This document shows, in pieces, positions 52,925-63,442 of a stretch of DNA of 64,000 bases. The stretch is from Paraburkholderia silviterrae (GTDB lineage Bacteria; Pseudomonadota; Gammaproteobacteria; Burkholderiales; Burkholderiaceae), in the NCBI RefSeq assembly GCF_004353915.1, contig NZ_SMRP01000022.1, positions 1 through 64,000 on the forward strand, given 5' to 3'. The notes under the pieces are model-generated. The model was not told the DNA's origin and did not search any database. It saw only the letters and a list, made by a program, of their open reading frames with translations. Every line of letters starts with the position of its first letter. Within the stretch, counting starts at the first letter, position 1. The translations under genes were made by a program, and so were the position numbers.

Positions 52925-53971
52925 TTATCGCTTGCGGTTGCCGGCGGCTTTCGTGGTCCGGGCGCCCTCAACGCCTTTCGCTGATTTCGTCGCGCTCGTA
53001 GATTTCGTAGATTTCATGGATTTCGCGGCCCCCCGCGCAGCGTCGCCCGCCTCGCGCGCGGACAGGCCTTCGAGTTCCGGGCCGAGCGCCGCCACGAACG
53101 CGCGCGCCTGCTCCGTCGCTAATTCGGCAATGCGCGCGGGCAATGGGTGGCTCTGTAGCCGGTAGCTCGCCACGAGCGGCAGCGGCGCGAACGCGCTTTC
53201 CACGTCCAGCACCTCGAGCGTGTGCTCGTGCAACTCGCGCTGGATGATGGCGGGCGGCAGGGCGGCAACCCCGAAGCCGTCCGATACGAGGCGGATCATC
53301 GCGGCCACCGAGCTGATGCAGTTGATGCGCACCGGGCGCTCCACGGCGCGCGCGAACGCGCGCTCGAGTGCGGTGTGCGGGCCCGAATGGCGCGAGAAGC
53401 TGAGGATGGGCAAGGCCGCGAGCTGGGCAAGGTCGACGCGCGTGCCCGCGAGTCCCAGCGAGGGGCTCGCGACCCAGCGCATGGGAAATTCGCACAACGG
53501 ATGGTTGACGAAGTCGCGCTCGGGCAGTGGGTCGGTTTGGAGGATCAGATCGACGGCGTCGGCGCGCAGCAATTGCACGAGATGGATCGTGGTGTCGCTC
53601 GTCACCTCGACTTCGAGATGCGGAAAGCGCTCGCGCACGCGCGCCATCAGCGCCGGAAACCAGCTATGCACGATCGACTCGATCACGCCGATGCGGATCA
53701 GGCCCGCGTCGCCGCTCGCGTCTTCCACTTCGCGGCGCATTTCGTCGCCCAGCCGCACGATGCGCTCGGCGTAAGCCAGCATCTTGCGGCCCGCGGGCGT
53801 GAGCGTGGCCGAGCGCGAGTTGCGGTCGAACAGGCGCACGCCGAAGGTTTCCTCGAGCGAGGCGATGCGGCTCGATACGGCGGCCTGGGTCGTGTGCAGC
53901 TTCTCGGCGGTGAGGCGGAAGTTCTGCAGGCGTGCGAGCCAGATGAAGGTCTCGAGAAACCGGATGTTCAT
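52925..53971 (-). CDS. LysR-family regulator with an atypical basic tail
   Basis: 348 residues from the ATG at 53971; the frame is open to 54004 only for a few codons. HTH (MNIRFLETFIWLARLQNFRLTAEKLHTTQAAVSSRIASLEE) and effector domain are normal. The last 40 residues carry short K-S-T/K-S-M repeats ending in Arg/Lys-rich NRKR, not usual for LysR proteins. It reads in the same direction as, and 104 bases before, the EthD-like gene, so it may control and be cotranscribed with that unit. Confidence 0.9.
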   Translation of the reverse strand: MNIRFLETFIWLARLQNFRLTAEKLHTTQAAVSSRIASLEETFGVRLFDRNSRSATLTPAGRKMLAYAERIVRLGDEMRREVEDASGDAGLIRIGVIESIVHSWFPALMARVRERFPHLEVEVTSDTTIHLVQLLRADAVDLILQTDPLPERDFVNHPLCEFPMRWVASPSLGLAGTRVDLAQLAALPILSFSRHSGPHTALERAFARAVERPVRINCISSVAAMIRLVSDGFGVAALPPAIIQRELHEHTLEVLDVESAFAPLPLVASYRLQSHPLPARIAELATEQARAFVAALGPELEGLSAREAGDAARGAAKSMKSTKSTSATKSAKGVEGARTTKAAGNRKR

Positions 53972-54089
53972 GGGTTTCGGCTGGGCTGTCGTGAGTAGTC
54001 GCAAGCGGCCATGATATCGCGCCCTTTATCCAGGAGATTCCCTGGTGTCCTTGACTTTTACCACGCTCAGCCACATCATCCTATATAAA

Positions 54090-54109
54090 ATCATTCTTAT
54101 AAGAATGAT
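54090..54109. promoter_or_regulatory. Perfect 20-base palindrome upstream of the lytic transglycosylase
   Basis: ATCATTCTTATAAGAATGAT reads the same on both strands over all 20 bases, in an AT-rich stretch between the LysR start and the transglycosylase. The length and symmetry suit a dimeric repressor site, Fur-like or otherwise, but no match to a known box is claimed. Confidence 0.5.
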
Positions 54110-54218
54110 CGTAAGATGAATAATGTGGTTGTGAGGACACTATCTCGCCGAATGGCAGCAGTTTCTGAAGCTGGGAAATGCGCTCGGGGCGCGGTATGCA
54201 TTGTCAGGAACATGGATC

Positions 54219-54821
54219 ATGTATGCGAAGCTGAAACGGGAACTTGGTGATTGGCCACGCGCCATGGCGTACCGCCTGAGCAGTATTATTCTCGCGGCGG
54301 CAATCGTGATCTTCGGATCGCAAGCGGGGCTGTGTTATGGCGCAGACGCGCCGGCCTGGACGACGCCCAATCACGCTGTCGACGTGCCGCAAGAAAGCGC
54401 GCCCACAGCCGAGGAAATCGCAAGTTTTGTGAATGCCCGCTTCCATATCGGCTTGCGCAACGCCCTGGAAATTGGTTACGCGGTGCTCAATGCGGCCAGG
54501 CGCTACACCATCTCGCCGTTGTTATTGCTTGCCGTGATCGCGGTCGAATCCAGTTTTGACCGATTCGCGGTCAGTGTGGTTGGCGCGAGAGGGCTTATGC
54601 AAGTGCTGCCGTCCCAGCACAGGGACCTTGTCCTTCGCACATCCGATTTGAATGACGCGCGCACGAACGTCCGCATTGGCTCCGCCATTCTGCAGGACTA
54701 CATAAGAGCTTCGGATGGCAACCTCGACGACGCTTTATATCGCTATAGCGGCGGCGCCAAGGACTATGCGCGACGCGTGGTCGATCACATGAGCATGATG
54801 AAAGCGCAATTCGGCTTGTAG
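54219..54821 (+). CDS. Lytic transglycosylase (SLT family 1)
   Basis: 200 residues from the ATG at 54219 (AGGAA upstream). A transmembrane or signal segment (about 20-42) is followed by the SLT domain: catalytic Glu110 in AVESSF, GLMQVLP and the downstream helix with YRYSGGAKDYARRV. It would cleave peptidoglycan in the periplasm. It is not beside secretion or pilus genes, although such enzymes often are; it appears orphan. Confidence 0.88.
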   Translation: MYAKLKRELGDWPRAMAYRLSSIILAAAIVIFGSQAGLCYGADAPAWTTPNHAVDVPQESAPTAEEIASFVNARFHIGLRNALEIGYAVLNAARRYTISPLLLLAVIAVESSFDRFAVSVVGARGLMQVLPSQHRDLVLRTSDLNDARTNVRIGSAILQDYIRASDGNLDDALYRYSGGAKDYARRVVDHMSMMKAQFGL

Positions 54822-54974
54822 TCGATATCGCTACGCAAAAGACCCGGAAAACGATTGTGGCGTGGCACAGGCGCTTGCTTGCGCTGATGTGCCACCTGAA
54901 AGAATCGGCAAAGCCGCTCCAGTCTTGATAGAGCGGGCTGGGTGGAACCAGGCTGTCGATTTTGAGTGTGCGCG

Positions 54975-56120
54975 CTAGTGCCGGATCGACAGAATGTTTG
55001 CGTCCACGGCGTTGATATCCGTATAACCGCACAGTCCCATGGTGGTGTCGAGTTCGCTCGCGATGACGTCGAGGCTCTTGCTGACGCCTTCCTCTCCCAT
55101 TGCCGCCAATCCGTACAGAAACGCGCGCCCGATCATCGTGCCGCGGGCGCCGAGCGCCACCGCCTTCAGCACATCCTGTCCAGTTCGAATGCCGCCATCG
55201 AGCCACACCTCGACGTGATTTCCCACGGCATCGACGACGGCTGGCAACGCCTTGATCGACGATAGCGCGCCGTCCAGTTGACGGCCTCCGTGATTGGATA
55301 CCACGATGACGTCCGCACCTGCCTTCGCCGCATGCAACGCATCGGTCGAATCGAGAATGCCCTTGACGATCAATTTCCCGCCCCAGCGTTTTCGCACCCA
55401 CTCGACATCGGCCCAGCCAAGGGTCGGGTCGAACTGGTCGTTGGTCCACGAATTGAGAGAGGACATGTCGGTCACGCCGTCGACGTGGCCGACGATATTG
55501 CCGAAGTGGCGACGCCGGGTACGCGCCATCTGCATGCACCAGCGCGGCTTGCTCGCTATGTTCAGCAGGTTCGGCAGCGTAAGGCGCGGCGGCGTAGACA
55601 GACCATTCTTGATGTCTTTGTGGCGCTGGCCGCCGATCTGGAGATCCATCGTTAGCACCAGCGCGGTGCAACCAGCGGATTCGGCGCGGGCAATCAGACG
55701 CTCCATGAACGCACGGTCGCGCATCATATAGAGCTGGAACCAGAACGGTCCCGGCACGTTTTGCGCGACGTCCTCAATCGAACAGATGCTCATCGTCGAC
55801 AATGTGAACGGCACGCCGAACCGTTGGGCAGCCCGTGCAGCCAGGATTTCTCCATCGGCCCGCATCATCCCGGTCAGGCCGGTCGGCGCCAGCGCGACAG
55901 GCATCGCGACGCTGTGTCCTGCCATCGTCGTGCGCAGCGTGCGGTTTTCGATGTTGACGCCGACCCGCTGACGCAACCTGATTGCCTGAAAATCGGCTTC
56001 GTTGGCGTGATAGGTCGACTCGGTATAAGACCCGACGTCGACATAGTCGTAGAACATGCGGGGGATACGCCCTTTTGCGAGGGCGCGGAGATCTTCAATA
56101 CAGGTGATTGGGACGGGCAT
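54975..56120 (-). CDS. FMN-dependent L-lactate dehydrogenase/alpha-hydroxy acid oxidase
   Basis: 381 residues from the ATG at 56120 with GGAG upstream; the frame is open to 56315, overlapping the neighbouring LysR gene. Length equals E. coli LldD. The FMN barrel residues are present: PTGLTGMM, catalytic Lys253 (IVKGI), active His277 in SNHGGRQLDG and the GGIRTGQDVLKA motif. It oxidises a 2-hydroxy acid to the 2-oxo acid. It lies 62 bases after the LysR gene and may be its target. Confidence 0.9.
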   Translation of the reverse strand: MPVPITCIEDLRALAKGRIPRMFYDYVDVGSYTESTYHANEADFQAIRLRQRVGVNIENRTLRTTMAGHSVAMPVALAPTGLTGMMRADGEILAARAAQRFGVPFTLSTMSICSIEDVAQNVPGPFWFQLYMMRDRAFMERLIARAESAGCTALVLTMDLQIGGQRHKDIKNGLSTPPRLTLPNLLNIASKPRWCMQMARTRRRHFGNIVGHVDGVTDMSSLNSWTNDQFDPTLGWADVEWVRKRWGGKLIVKGILDSTDALHAAKAGADVIVVSNHGGRQLDGALSSIKALPAVVDAVGNHVEVWLDGGIRTGQDVLKAVALGARGTMIGRAFLYGLAAMGEEGVSKSLDVIASELDTTMGLCGYTDINAVDANILSIRH

Positions 56121-56182
56121 GGGGGCTCCAGAAGGTTGCACCGATGCTACCCATCCCCTTTGCCCTGGCGTCGGAAATGTTG

Positions 56183-57097
56183 TCAGATCCGGCGCGAAAG
56201 AAATTCCGATGCTTCCTGGACCGCCCGCTCGCAAACGCCGACGAGCCACCGGGCAAATGCCGCCGCGGCTCCTTGCGACGCATGCGGCATCAGGCAATAC
56301 GGGGTGGCGGGGCACACGACGCCGGGAAACAAGGGAACGAGCGTATCGTTCGCGAGCCAGTGATGCGCCAGCGCCGGGCTGCCGAGCGCGACGCCCTGGC
56401 CGCTGGCCGCCGCCTCAAGAAGGAGTCCGAGGTCCATCAATTTCGGGCCGCGCGCCGGCTCCGGCCAGTCGAGGTTCGCGGCGCGGAACCAGGGCGTCCA
56501 GTGTTCTAGCGGGGTGCGCAACAATGGCATCGAGGCAAGGTCCGCAGGTTCGTGGACAGGCCCGAGTCGTTGCAGCAGCGCAGGTGCCGCCAACGGTGTG
56601 ATGCAATCGAGCATCAGCACCATGCCGCCGATGCTGAGTGGGTCCCCGCCGCGAATCCAGAGGTCAGCATCGGACGCGGCTGTATCCGCGTTGGGTGCGG
56701 TTAGCACGATCTCGAGTTCCAGTTCAGGATGCGCTGCCGTGAATGTCGCGAGGCGCGGCATGATGATCTGTCGCGCGAATGTCGGAGGCGAGCAAACGCG
56801 CAGCCGTTCCTTCTGTTCGCGGTGTTTCCGATGCAGCGGCATCTCGGCGAGCAGGCGCAGCGGGCTGCGCAACTGATCCAGGTACTCTTTGCCAACCGGC
56901 GTCAACGTCAATGATTTTCCGCGGCGCACGAGCAGTTGCACGCCCAGCAGTTGCTCCACGGCGGCGACCCGCTTGGCGATGGCGCTGCCCGTCACACAAA
57001 GTTCGTCCGCCGCCCGTTCGAAAGTGCCGTGGCGCGCGGCTGCCTCGAAGGCGAGCAGCCCATCGAGAGACGGGAGATGGAGGCGGGGCGTGTTCAT
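56183..57097 (-). CDS. LysR-family regulator (GcvA type)
   Basis: 304 residues. GcvA-style start (HLPSLDGLLAFEAAARHGTFERAADELCVTGSAIAKRVAAVEQLLGVQLL) and effector domain with PPTFARQIIMPRL. It reads leftward and lies directly before the flavin-dependent dehydrogenase gene with a 62-base gap, so it probably regulates that gene and itself. Confidence 0.92.
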   Translation of the reverse strand: MNTPRLHLPSLDGLLAFEAAARHGTFERAADELCVTGSAIAKRVAAVEQLLGVQLLVRRGKSLTLTPVGKEYLDQLRSPLRLLAEMPLHRKHREQKERLRVCSPPTFARQIIMPRLATFTAAHPELELEIVLTAPNADTAASDADLWIRGGDPLSIGGMVLMLDCITPLAAPALLQRLGPVHEPADLASMPLLRTPLEHWTPWFRAANLDWPEPARGPKLMDLGLLLEAAASGQGVALGSPALAHHWLANDTLVPLFPGVVCPATPYCLMPHASQGAAAAFARWLVGVCERAVQEASEFLSRRI

Positions 57098-57271
57098 TCG
57101 GACATTTTAAATGCAATGTCCGTACAGCCTGGAACAGGGGGCATGGAAGGTAGAAAGCATGGAGATGCTTCCCTTCTGTCGTGCGCAAACAAGCTCATCG
57201 AAGGCATTCATTTTTCCGGCGTGCACGTTCTTGCACGTTTACATTCTCGTTTGTGCGCGTTATCATGGGGC

Positions 57272-58054
57272 ATGACTGATGAAATCCCCATCGCCCGGCG
57301 CGAGCTGATCGCCAGCCGGCTCGCCGCCGGCCAGGCGGTCGTTGCGGCCACGCTGGCCGCCGAATTCGGCGTGTCCGAAGACGCCATCCGGCGCGATCTG
57401 CGCGCGCTTGCGGCGCAAGGGCAGTGCCGCCGCGTCTACGGCGGCGCGCTGCCCATAACGCCCGCTTCGGCCCCCATGGCTGCGCGCATGGACGAGGCCC
57501 GCGAACGTAAGGAGGCACTCGCACGTACCGGCGCCGCCCAGGTGCGCCGAGGCGAACTGCTTTTCCTCGACAGCGGCAGCACCAACCTCGCGCTTGCCGA
57601 CGCACTTCCTGAGGACCACGAACTGACCGTGGCCACCAACTCCGTGGATATTGCCGCCGCGCTGCTCAGGCGCGGCGACGTCAGGCTCATCATGGTGGGC
57701 GGCGCCGTGGACCCGGTGGTGGGCGGCTGCGTCGATGCAGCCGCCGTGGCGAGCGTCCTGAACATGAATATCGACGCCTGCTTTCTGGGCGCCTGCGCGG
57801 TTTCGCCTCGTGAAGGCGTGAGCGCATTTGAATTCGCCGATGCGTCGTTCAAGCGCGCCGTGCTCGCCCGAAGCCGCCGCACGTTCATTCTCAGTACGAC
57901 TGACAAGCTCGGCGCGCAAGCGTCCCACCGCATTGCCGATCTCGACGCGCTCGAATGCGTGATCGTCGAGCACGATGCGCCGCGCGCGCAAATCACGGCC
58001 CTTTCGAAAGCCGGCACGACTGTGCTGCGGGCAGACCCTCCCGCAGGCCTCTGA
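57272..58054 (+). CDS. DeoR-family regulator
   Basis: 260 residues from the ATG at 57272; the frame is open upstream to 56936 but that part overlaps the divergent LysR gene. HTH: PIARRELIASRLAAGQAVVAATLAAEFGVSEDAIRRDLRALAAQGQCRRVYGGAL. The C-terminal sugar-phosphate isomerase-like domain has GELLFLDSGSTNLALADALP. DeoR proteins repress carbohydrate catabolism and sense sugar phosphates. The MFS gene begins 41 bases downstream and is its likely target. Confidence 0.9.
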   Translation: MTDEIPIARRELIASRLAAGQAVVAATLAAEFGVSEDAIRRDLRALAAQGQCRRVYGGALPITPASAPMAARMDEARERKEALARTGAAQVRRGELLFLDSGSTNLALADALPEDHELTVATNSVDIAAALLRRGDVRLIMVGGAVDPVVGGCVDAAAVASVLNMNIDACFLGACAVSPREGVSAFEFADASFKRAVLARSRRTFILSTTDKLGAQASHRIADLDALECVIVEHDAPRAQITALSKAGTTVLRADPPAGL

Positions 58055-58095
58055 AGCCGGACTCGGCTTGCACCGCGACATTGGAGCAAACATCG

Positions 58096-59247
58096 ATGGA
58101 ATTCGCCGATCGGCCCGCCACGCGTCTAGCGACCCGGCTGGCATTTCTCGTTGCCGGCTTCGGCATTGCGTGCTGGGCCCCGTTGGTGCCGTTCGCGCGG
58201 GAGCGACTCGCGGTCGACGATGCCACGCTCGGCCTGCTGCTGCTATGCATCGGCATGGGGTCGGTGTTCGCCATGCTGGCGACGGGGGCGCTCACCGCGC
58301 GCTACGGCAGCAGGCCCGTTATCGTTGCGGGCGGGATTGGCGTGGCGCTCGTTCTGCCGCTGCTCACGATTGCGGCCACGCCGCTCGCGCTCGGTCTCGC
58401 GCTCTTCGTGTTCGGCGCGTCGCTCGGCTCACTCGACGTCGCCATGAACGTCCATGCGGTCGAGGTGGAGCGCGCGGCAGGGCGCCCGCTCATGTCGGGC
58501 TTTCACGCGCTCTTCAGTGTGGGCGGGTTCGCGGGATCGATGTTCATGACCTTCCTGCTCTCGCTGCATCTCGGCGCATTCGAGAGCACCGTGCTGTGCT
58601 CCGCGCTCATGCTGGTTGCCATGTTCGTGGCGCGGCCGCGCCTGCTGCGCGCGGCGCAGGCGCAGCGCGGCCCGCTCTTCGTCACGCCGCGCGGCATCGT
58701 CCTGCTGATCGCGGGGCTCACCGGCATCACGTTTCTTGCCGAAGGCGCGCTGCTCGACTGGAGCGCGCTGCTGATCACCGGCAAGGGGATCGTGGCCGCG
58801 GCGCAAGGGGGCGTGGGCTACATGCTGTTCGCCATCGCGATGACGGCGGGGCGTCTGACCGGCGACGCCGTCACGGCGCGCATCGGCGACCGCGCCACGC
58901 TGGTCTGGGGCGGCGTGGTGGCGGCGGGCGGCTTCGTGGTGCTGCTGGCCTCGCCGTTCGCCGCGCTGGCGCTGGCGGGTTTTCTGCTGATCGGGCTGGG
59001 CGCGTCGAATATCGTGCCCGTGCTGTTTCGCCGTGCGGGTGCGCAGCAGGTCATGCCCGCGGCGCTCGCGATTGCCGCGATCACGACAACGGGCTATGCG
59101 GGTATCCTCGTCGGGCCCGCGGGTGTGGGCTTCGTCGCCAAGGCGCTTGGCCTCGAGACGGCATTCTGGATGCTGCTCGGGCTGCTGTGCGTCGTGCCGT
59201 GCTGCGCGGCGCTGGTGACGGCGGCGCCGCAGCGCGGTGCGGGCTGA
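58096..59247 (+). CDS. MFS transporter
   Basis: 383 residues from the ATG at 58096, 9 bases after GGAG. Twelve hydrophobic segments are visible; FARERLAVDDATLGLLLLCIGMGSVFAMLATGALTARYGSRPVI is the motif A region. Closest type appears to be the fucose/AraJ-like or YbjJ group of transporters, without clear substrate. Directly downstream of the DeoR gene, so probably sugar or sugar-alcohol related. Confidence 0.9.
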   Translation: MEFADRPATRLATRLAFLVAGFGIACWAPLVPFARERLAVDDATLGLLLLCIGMGSVFAMLATGALTARYGSRPVIVAGGIGVALVLPLLTIAATPLALGLALFVFGASLGSLDVAMNVHAVEVERAAGRPLMSGFHALFSVGGFAGSMFMTFLLSLHLGAFESTVLCSALMLVAMFVARPRLLRAAQAQRGPLFVTPRGIVLLIAGLTGITFLAEGALLDWSALLITGKGIVAAAQGGVGYMLFAIAMTAGRLTGDAVTARIGDRATLVWGGVVAAGGFVVLLASPFAALALAGFLLIGLGASNIVPVLFRRAGAQQVMPAALAIAAITTTGYAGILVGPAGVGFVAKALGLETAFWMLLGLLCVVPCCAALVTAAPQRGAG

Positions 59248-59313
59248 AGGGTGTCGCGATACATTTGCCGGCGTAGTGCCAGGCAATACTAAATAACGTG
59301 AAACGATAAAATA

Positions 59314-59341
59314 CGGCGCGGCGCCGTGTAGCGCCGCGCCG
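59314..59341. terminator. Terminator between convergent MFS and aldehyde dehydrogenase genes
   Basis: CGGCGCGGCGC (59314-59324) and GCGCCGCGCCG (59331-59341) form a perfect 11-base stem with a 6-base loop. On the minus strand it is followed by TATTTTAT, so it is best as the terminator of the aldehyde dehydrogenase/ureohydrolase operon, 6 bases beyond its stop; it may also serve the MFS gene. Confidence 0.75.
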
Positions 59342-59346
59342 CCGCT

Positions 59347-60870
<1,524 letters not shown>

Positions 60871-60889
60871 CGTGGTGGTCTCCCCGGTT

Positions 60890-61840
60890 TTAGCGGTACG
60901 CCACGCCGGGCATGACGCAGAGCATTTCGTACGCGAGATTCGCGCCCACGAGCGCGGTCGTGCCGGCCTGGTCGTAAGGCGGCGAGACTTCGACGAGATC
61001 GGCGCCCACCAGATTGAGGCCCTTCATGCCGCGAATGATTTCGAGGCCCTGCTGCACGGTGAGACCGCCCACTTCGGGCGTGCCGGTGCCGGGCGCGAAC
61101 GCGGGGTCGAGCCCGTCGATGTCGAAGCTCAGGTACACGGGGGTGTCGCCCACTCGCGCGCGCACTTCTTCCATGAGCGGCGCGAGCGACTTGTTCCAGC
61201 AGGCTTCGGCCTGCACCACGGTGAAGCCCTGCTTGCGGCACCAGTCGAAATCCTCGGCGTGATAGCCGGTGCCGCGCAGGCCGATCTGCGTGACCTTATC
61301 GCACTGGAGCAGGCCGTCTTCCACCGCGCGGCGGAACGGCGTGCCGTGCGCGATCTTCTCGCCGAACATCGTGTCGTTCACGTCGGCGTGCGCGTCCACG
61401 TGCACCACGGCCACCTTGCCGTACTTCTTGTGCAGCGCGCGCAGGATCGGCCATGCGATCGTGTGATCGCCGCCCAGCGTGATCGGCCGGCAGCCGTTCG
61501 CGACGATCTCGTCGTAGGCCTCTTCGATCAGTCGGATCGAGTCCTTGAGGTTATAGGGGTTGGTCGCGACGTCGCCGATATCGGCCACTTGCAGCGAATC
61601 GAACGGCGCCGCGCGCGTCGCCATGTTGTACGGGCGCAGCAGCACCGATTCCGAGCGGATCTGGCGCGGGCCGAAGCGCGCGCCCGAGCGGTTCGACGTG
61701 CCGATATCGAGCGGCACGCCCACGAAGCAGGCGTCGAGGCCTTCCGTGGTGGCCGCGTGCGGCAGGCGCATCATGGTGGCGATGCCGCCGAAGCGCGGCA
61801 TGTCGTTGCCGCCGAGCGGCTGGTTGAATTCGCGTTGCAT
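60890..61840 (-). CDS. gbuA: Guanidinobutyrase/agmatinase (ureohydrolase)
   Basis: 316 residues. Mn ligands of the arginase fold are complete: His126 (GGDHTI), Asp149, His151 and Asp153 (VDAHADVND), Asp240 and Asp242 (SFDIDGLDP). The N-terminus (FNQPLGGNDMPRFGGIATMMRLP) resembles Pseudomonas guanidinobutyrase, rather than SpeB agmatinase, from memory. It releases urea from a guanidino compound. First gene of the leftward pair, so the product feeds or follows the aldehyde dehydrogenase. Confidence 0.88.
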   Translation of the reverse strand: MQREFNQPLGGNDMPRFGGIATMMRLPHAATTEGLDACFVGVPLDIGTSNRSGARFGPRQIRSESVLLRPYNMATRAAPFDSLQVADIGDVATNPYNLKDSIRLIEEAYDEIVANGCRPITLGGDHTIAWPILRALHKKYGKVAVVHVDAHADVNDTMFGEKIAHGTPFRRAVEDGLLQCDKVTQIGLRGTGYHAEDFDWCRKQGFTVVQAEACWNKSLAPLMEEVRARVGDTPVYLSFDIDGLDPAFAPGTGTPEVGGLTVQQGLEIIRGMKGLNLVGADLVEVSPPYDQAGTTALVGANLAYEMLCVMPGVAYR

Positions 61841-62028
61841 GGACCGTGTCTCCGATTGTGGGTGATGCGACCGGATGATGGTAGGCGAGCCGCAGCCCGT
61901 GTAAATAATGAAATTCAGATGTTCACATCGAAGCCAGTCAATGTGAGCGAGGCATTACGCCGGTTAGGGGGCAAGGTATTGGGGAGAGCGGCGGCGCGCG
62001 CGAGCGCGCTGCGCCATGGCAGCCGGTG

Positions 62029-62877
62029 TTACGGCGCGTGCAGAAGGGGCGAGGCATGCCCCCAGGCGACCAGTTCGCGCTTGGTGCGCACGCCGAGCTT
62101 GGCGAAGGCGCGTTTCACATAGGTCTCGGCCGTGGCCGCGCGCACGCCGACGATTTCAGCGGCCTCGGGCACCGTCTTGCCCGTGATGAGGTGGGCGCAG
62201 ATTTCGTATTCGCGCTTCGAAAGGCGCACGCAGTCGGCCGCGATGCGCGCGTCGAACTGCGCGAGCGGGTGCAGAAACGAGGTGGGATGCGCCACGCGCC
62301 TGGCCGCACTGGTCGAGGCATGCAGCTCGAGCAGCGGAAACAGAAAGTCGCTCACGTTGCGAAACAGGCTCATTTCCGCGAGCGAGAACGGCGGAGCGTC
62401 GAGCGAGCGTTCGATCGCGATCGAATGCTGGGCGTGGCGCGTGCCGCGCGCGAGCACGCATTCATGGGCGATGAGCGCTTCGTCGAACAGCCGCTGGCGG
62501 AACTCGCCGGGCGGAATCGCGCCGATGTCGCGCACCACGAGCATGGTGCCGATCTTGCCGCGAATGCCGGCAAACAGCGGATCGCTTTCATAGAAGCGAT
62601 CGTAGTAAAGCGTCATGACCTCGGAGATCGTGCCGGTGTCCATGCCCACGCCGCTGCTGCCGATCCATTCGCACCGAAAGCCGTTGGGCATGGCGCTGTC
62701 CGCGCGCGAGCGCTCGAGATGCACGACGTTCAGCGGAATGACTTCGTTGAGCAATAGCGTGAGACGCCGCACGAATTCGGGCGTGCCGACGGCTTCAATA
62801 ACGTTGCCGAGCGTTTTGAACGACAGCGGGAAATTATTCGAGGAATCGCTAATTTGCGGGGGGACGGAGATCTGCAT
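62029..62877 (-). CDS. LuxR-type transcriptional regulator
   Basis: 282 residues from the ATG at 62877; the longer frame to 63045 has no ribosome site. The C-terminal GerE helix-turn-helix is clear (LSKREYEICAHLITGKTVPEAAEIVGVRAATAETYVKRAFAKLGVRTKREL). The N-terminal domain is not a receiver and does not match the acyl-homoserine-lactone pocket motifs, so the ligand is unknown. It is divergent from the cupin and FAD oxidoreductase genes and lies after the ureohydrolase pair. Confidence 0.88.
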   Translation of the reverse strand: MQISVPPQISDSSNNFPLSFKTLGNVIEAVGTPEFVRRLTLLLNEVIPLNVVHLERSRADSAMPNGFRCEWIGSSGVGMDTGTISEVMTLYYDRFYESDPLFAGIRGKIGTMLVVRDIGAIPPGEFRQRLFDEALIAHECVLARGTRHAQHSIAIERSLDAPPFSLAEMSLFRNVSDFLFPLLELHASTSAARRVAHPTSFLHPLAQFDARIAADCVRLSKREYEICAHLITGKTVPEAAEIVGVRAATAETYVKRAFAKLGVRTKRELVAWGHASPLLHAP

Positions 62878-63037
62878 GGCGTGCCCCAATTGAAAGGCGA
62901 ACCCATTATAGCCGAAGCGCCGCACGCCCTCTAAAAGCGTCGAAACGCGTGTTGTCCCCCCCGAGGGAGGGCATACCGGGACGGCGCAAATCGGTAACTT
63001 TGCGCTCACCGATCCAATTGAACAAAACAGGACAATT

Positions 63038-63382
63038 ATGAGCAAGCTGATTCAAGACATCGTGCAACTGGGCGCAGGCCTGGGCGAATTCACCAAACTC
63101 GAATTCGGCATGGACGAAAGCGACTGGCGCGCCACTGAGGGACAGAGCGGCAAGTACGCGATCGGCTGGTGGGAAGGCAAGGTTGGCGCGGTGGATTTCC
63201 CCGCCACGACGGCTGACGAAGCCGTCTGGCTCGTCGAAGGCAAGATCGCGCTGACCGACGTGAACGGCGGCCGCAAGGAATTCAAGGCAGGCGAGGGCTA
63301 TCTGTTGCCGGCGGGCTTCGCGGGCCGCTGGGAGACCCTCGTGGACGCCAAGAAGTTCTACGTCCTGCTCGAACAGCAGTAA
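63038..63382 (+). CDS. Cupin-domain protein (DUF861/Cupin_3 type)
   Basis: 114 residues. Single small cupin: GWWEGKVGAVDFPATTADEAVWLVEGKIALTDVNGGRKEFKAGEGYLLPAGFAGRWE is the DUF861 signature, seen in (S)-ureidoglycine aminohydrolase-type and polyamine cluster cupins. A metal site is not obvious. Located between the LuxR gene and the FAD oxidoreductase, suggesting participation in the same amine pathway. AGGACA is weak as a ribosome site. Confidence 0.85.
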   Translation: MSKLIQDIVQLGAGLGEFTKLEFGMDESDWRATEGQSGKYAIGWWEGKVGAVDFPATTADEAVWLVEGKIALTDVNGGRKEFKAGEGYLLPAGFAGRWETLVDAKKFYVLLEQQ

Positions 63383-63388
63383 GCCGCG

Positions 63389-63406
63389 CCGCCCCGTGCG
63401 GGGCGG
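63389..63406 (+). terminator. Stem-loop between cupin and FAD oxidoreductase
   Basis: CCGCCCCG (63389-63396) and CGGGGCGG (63399-63406) make an 8-base stem with loop TG, without a T tract. It lies 7 bases after the cupin stop and 37 bases before the next ATG; it may attenuate the downstream gene. Confidence 0.4.
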
Positions 63407-63442
63407 TGGCGTTCCCTCACGTCTGAAGCAGTGAAGTCCATC

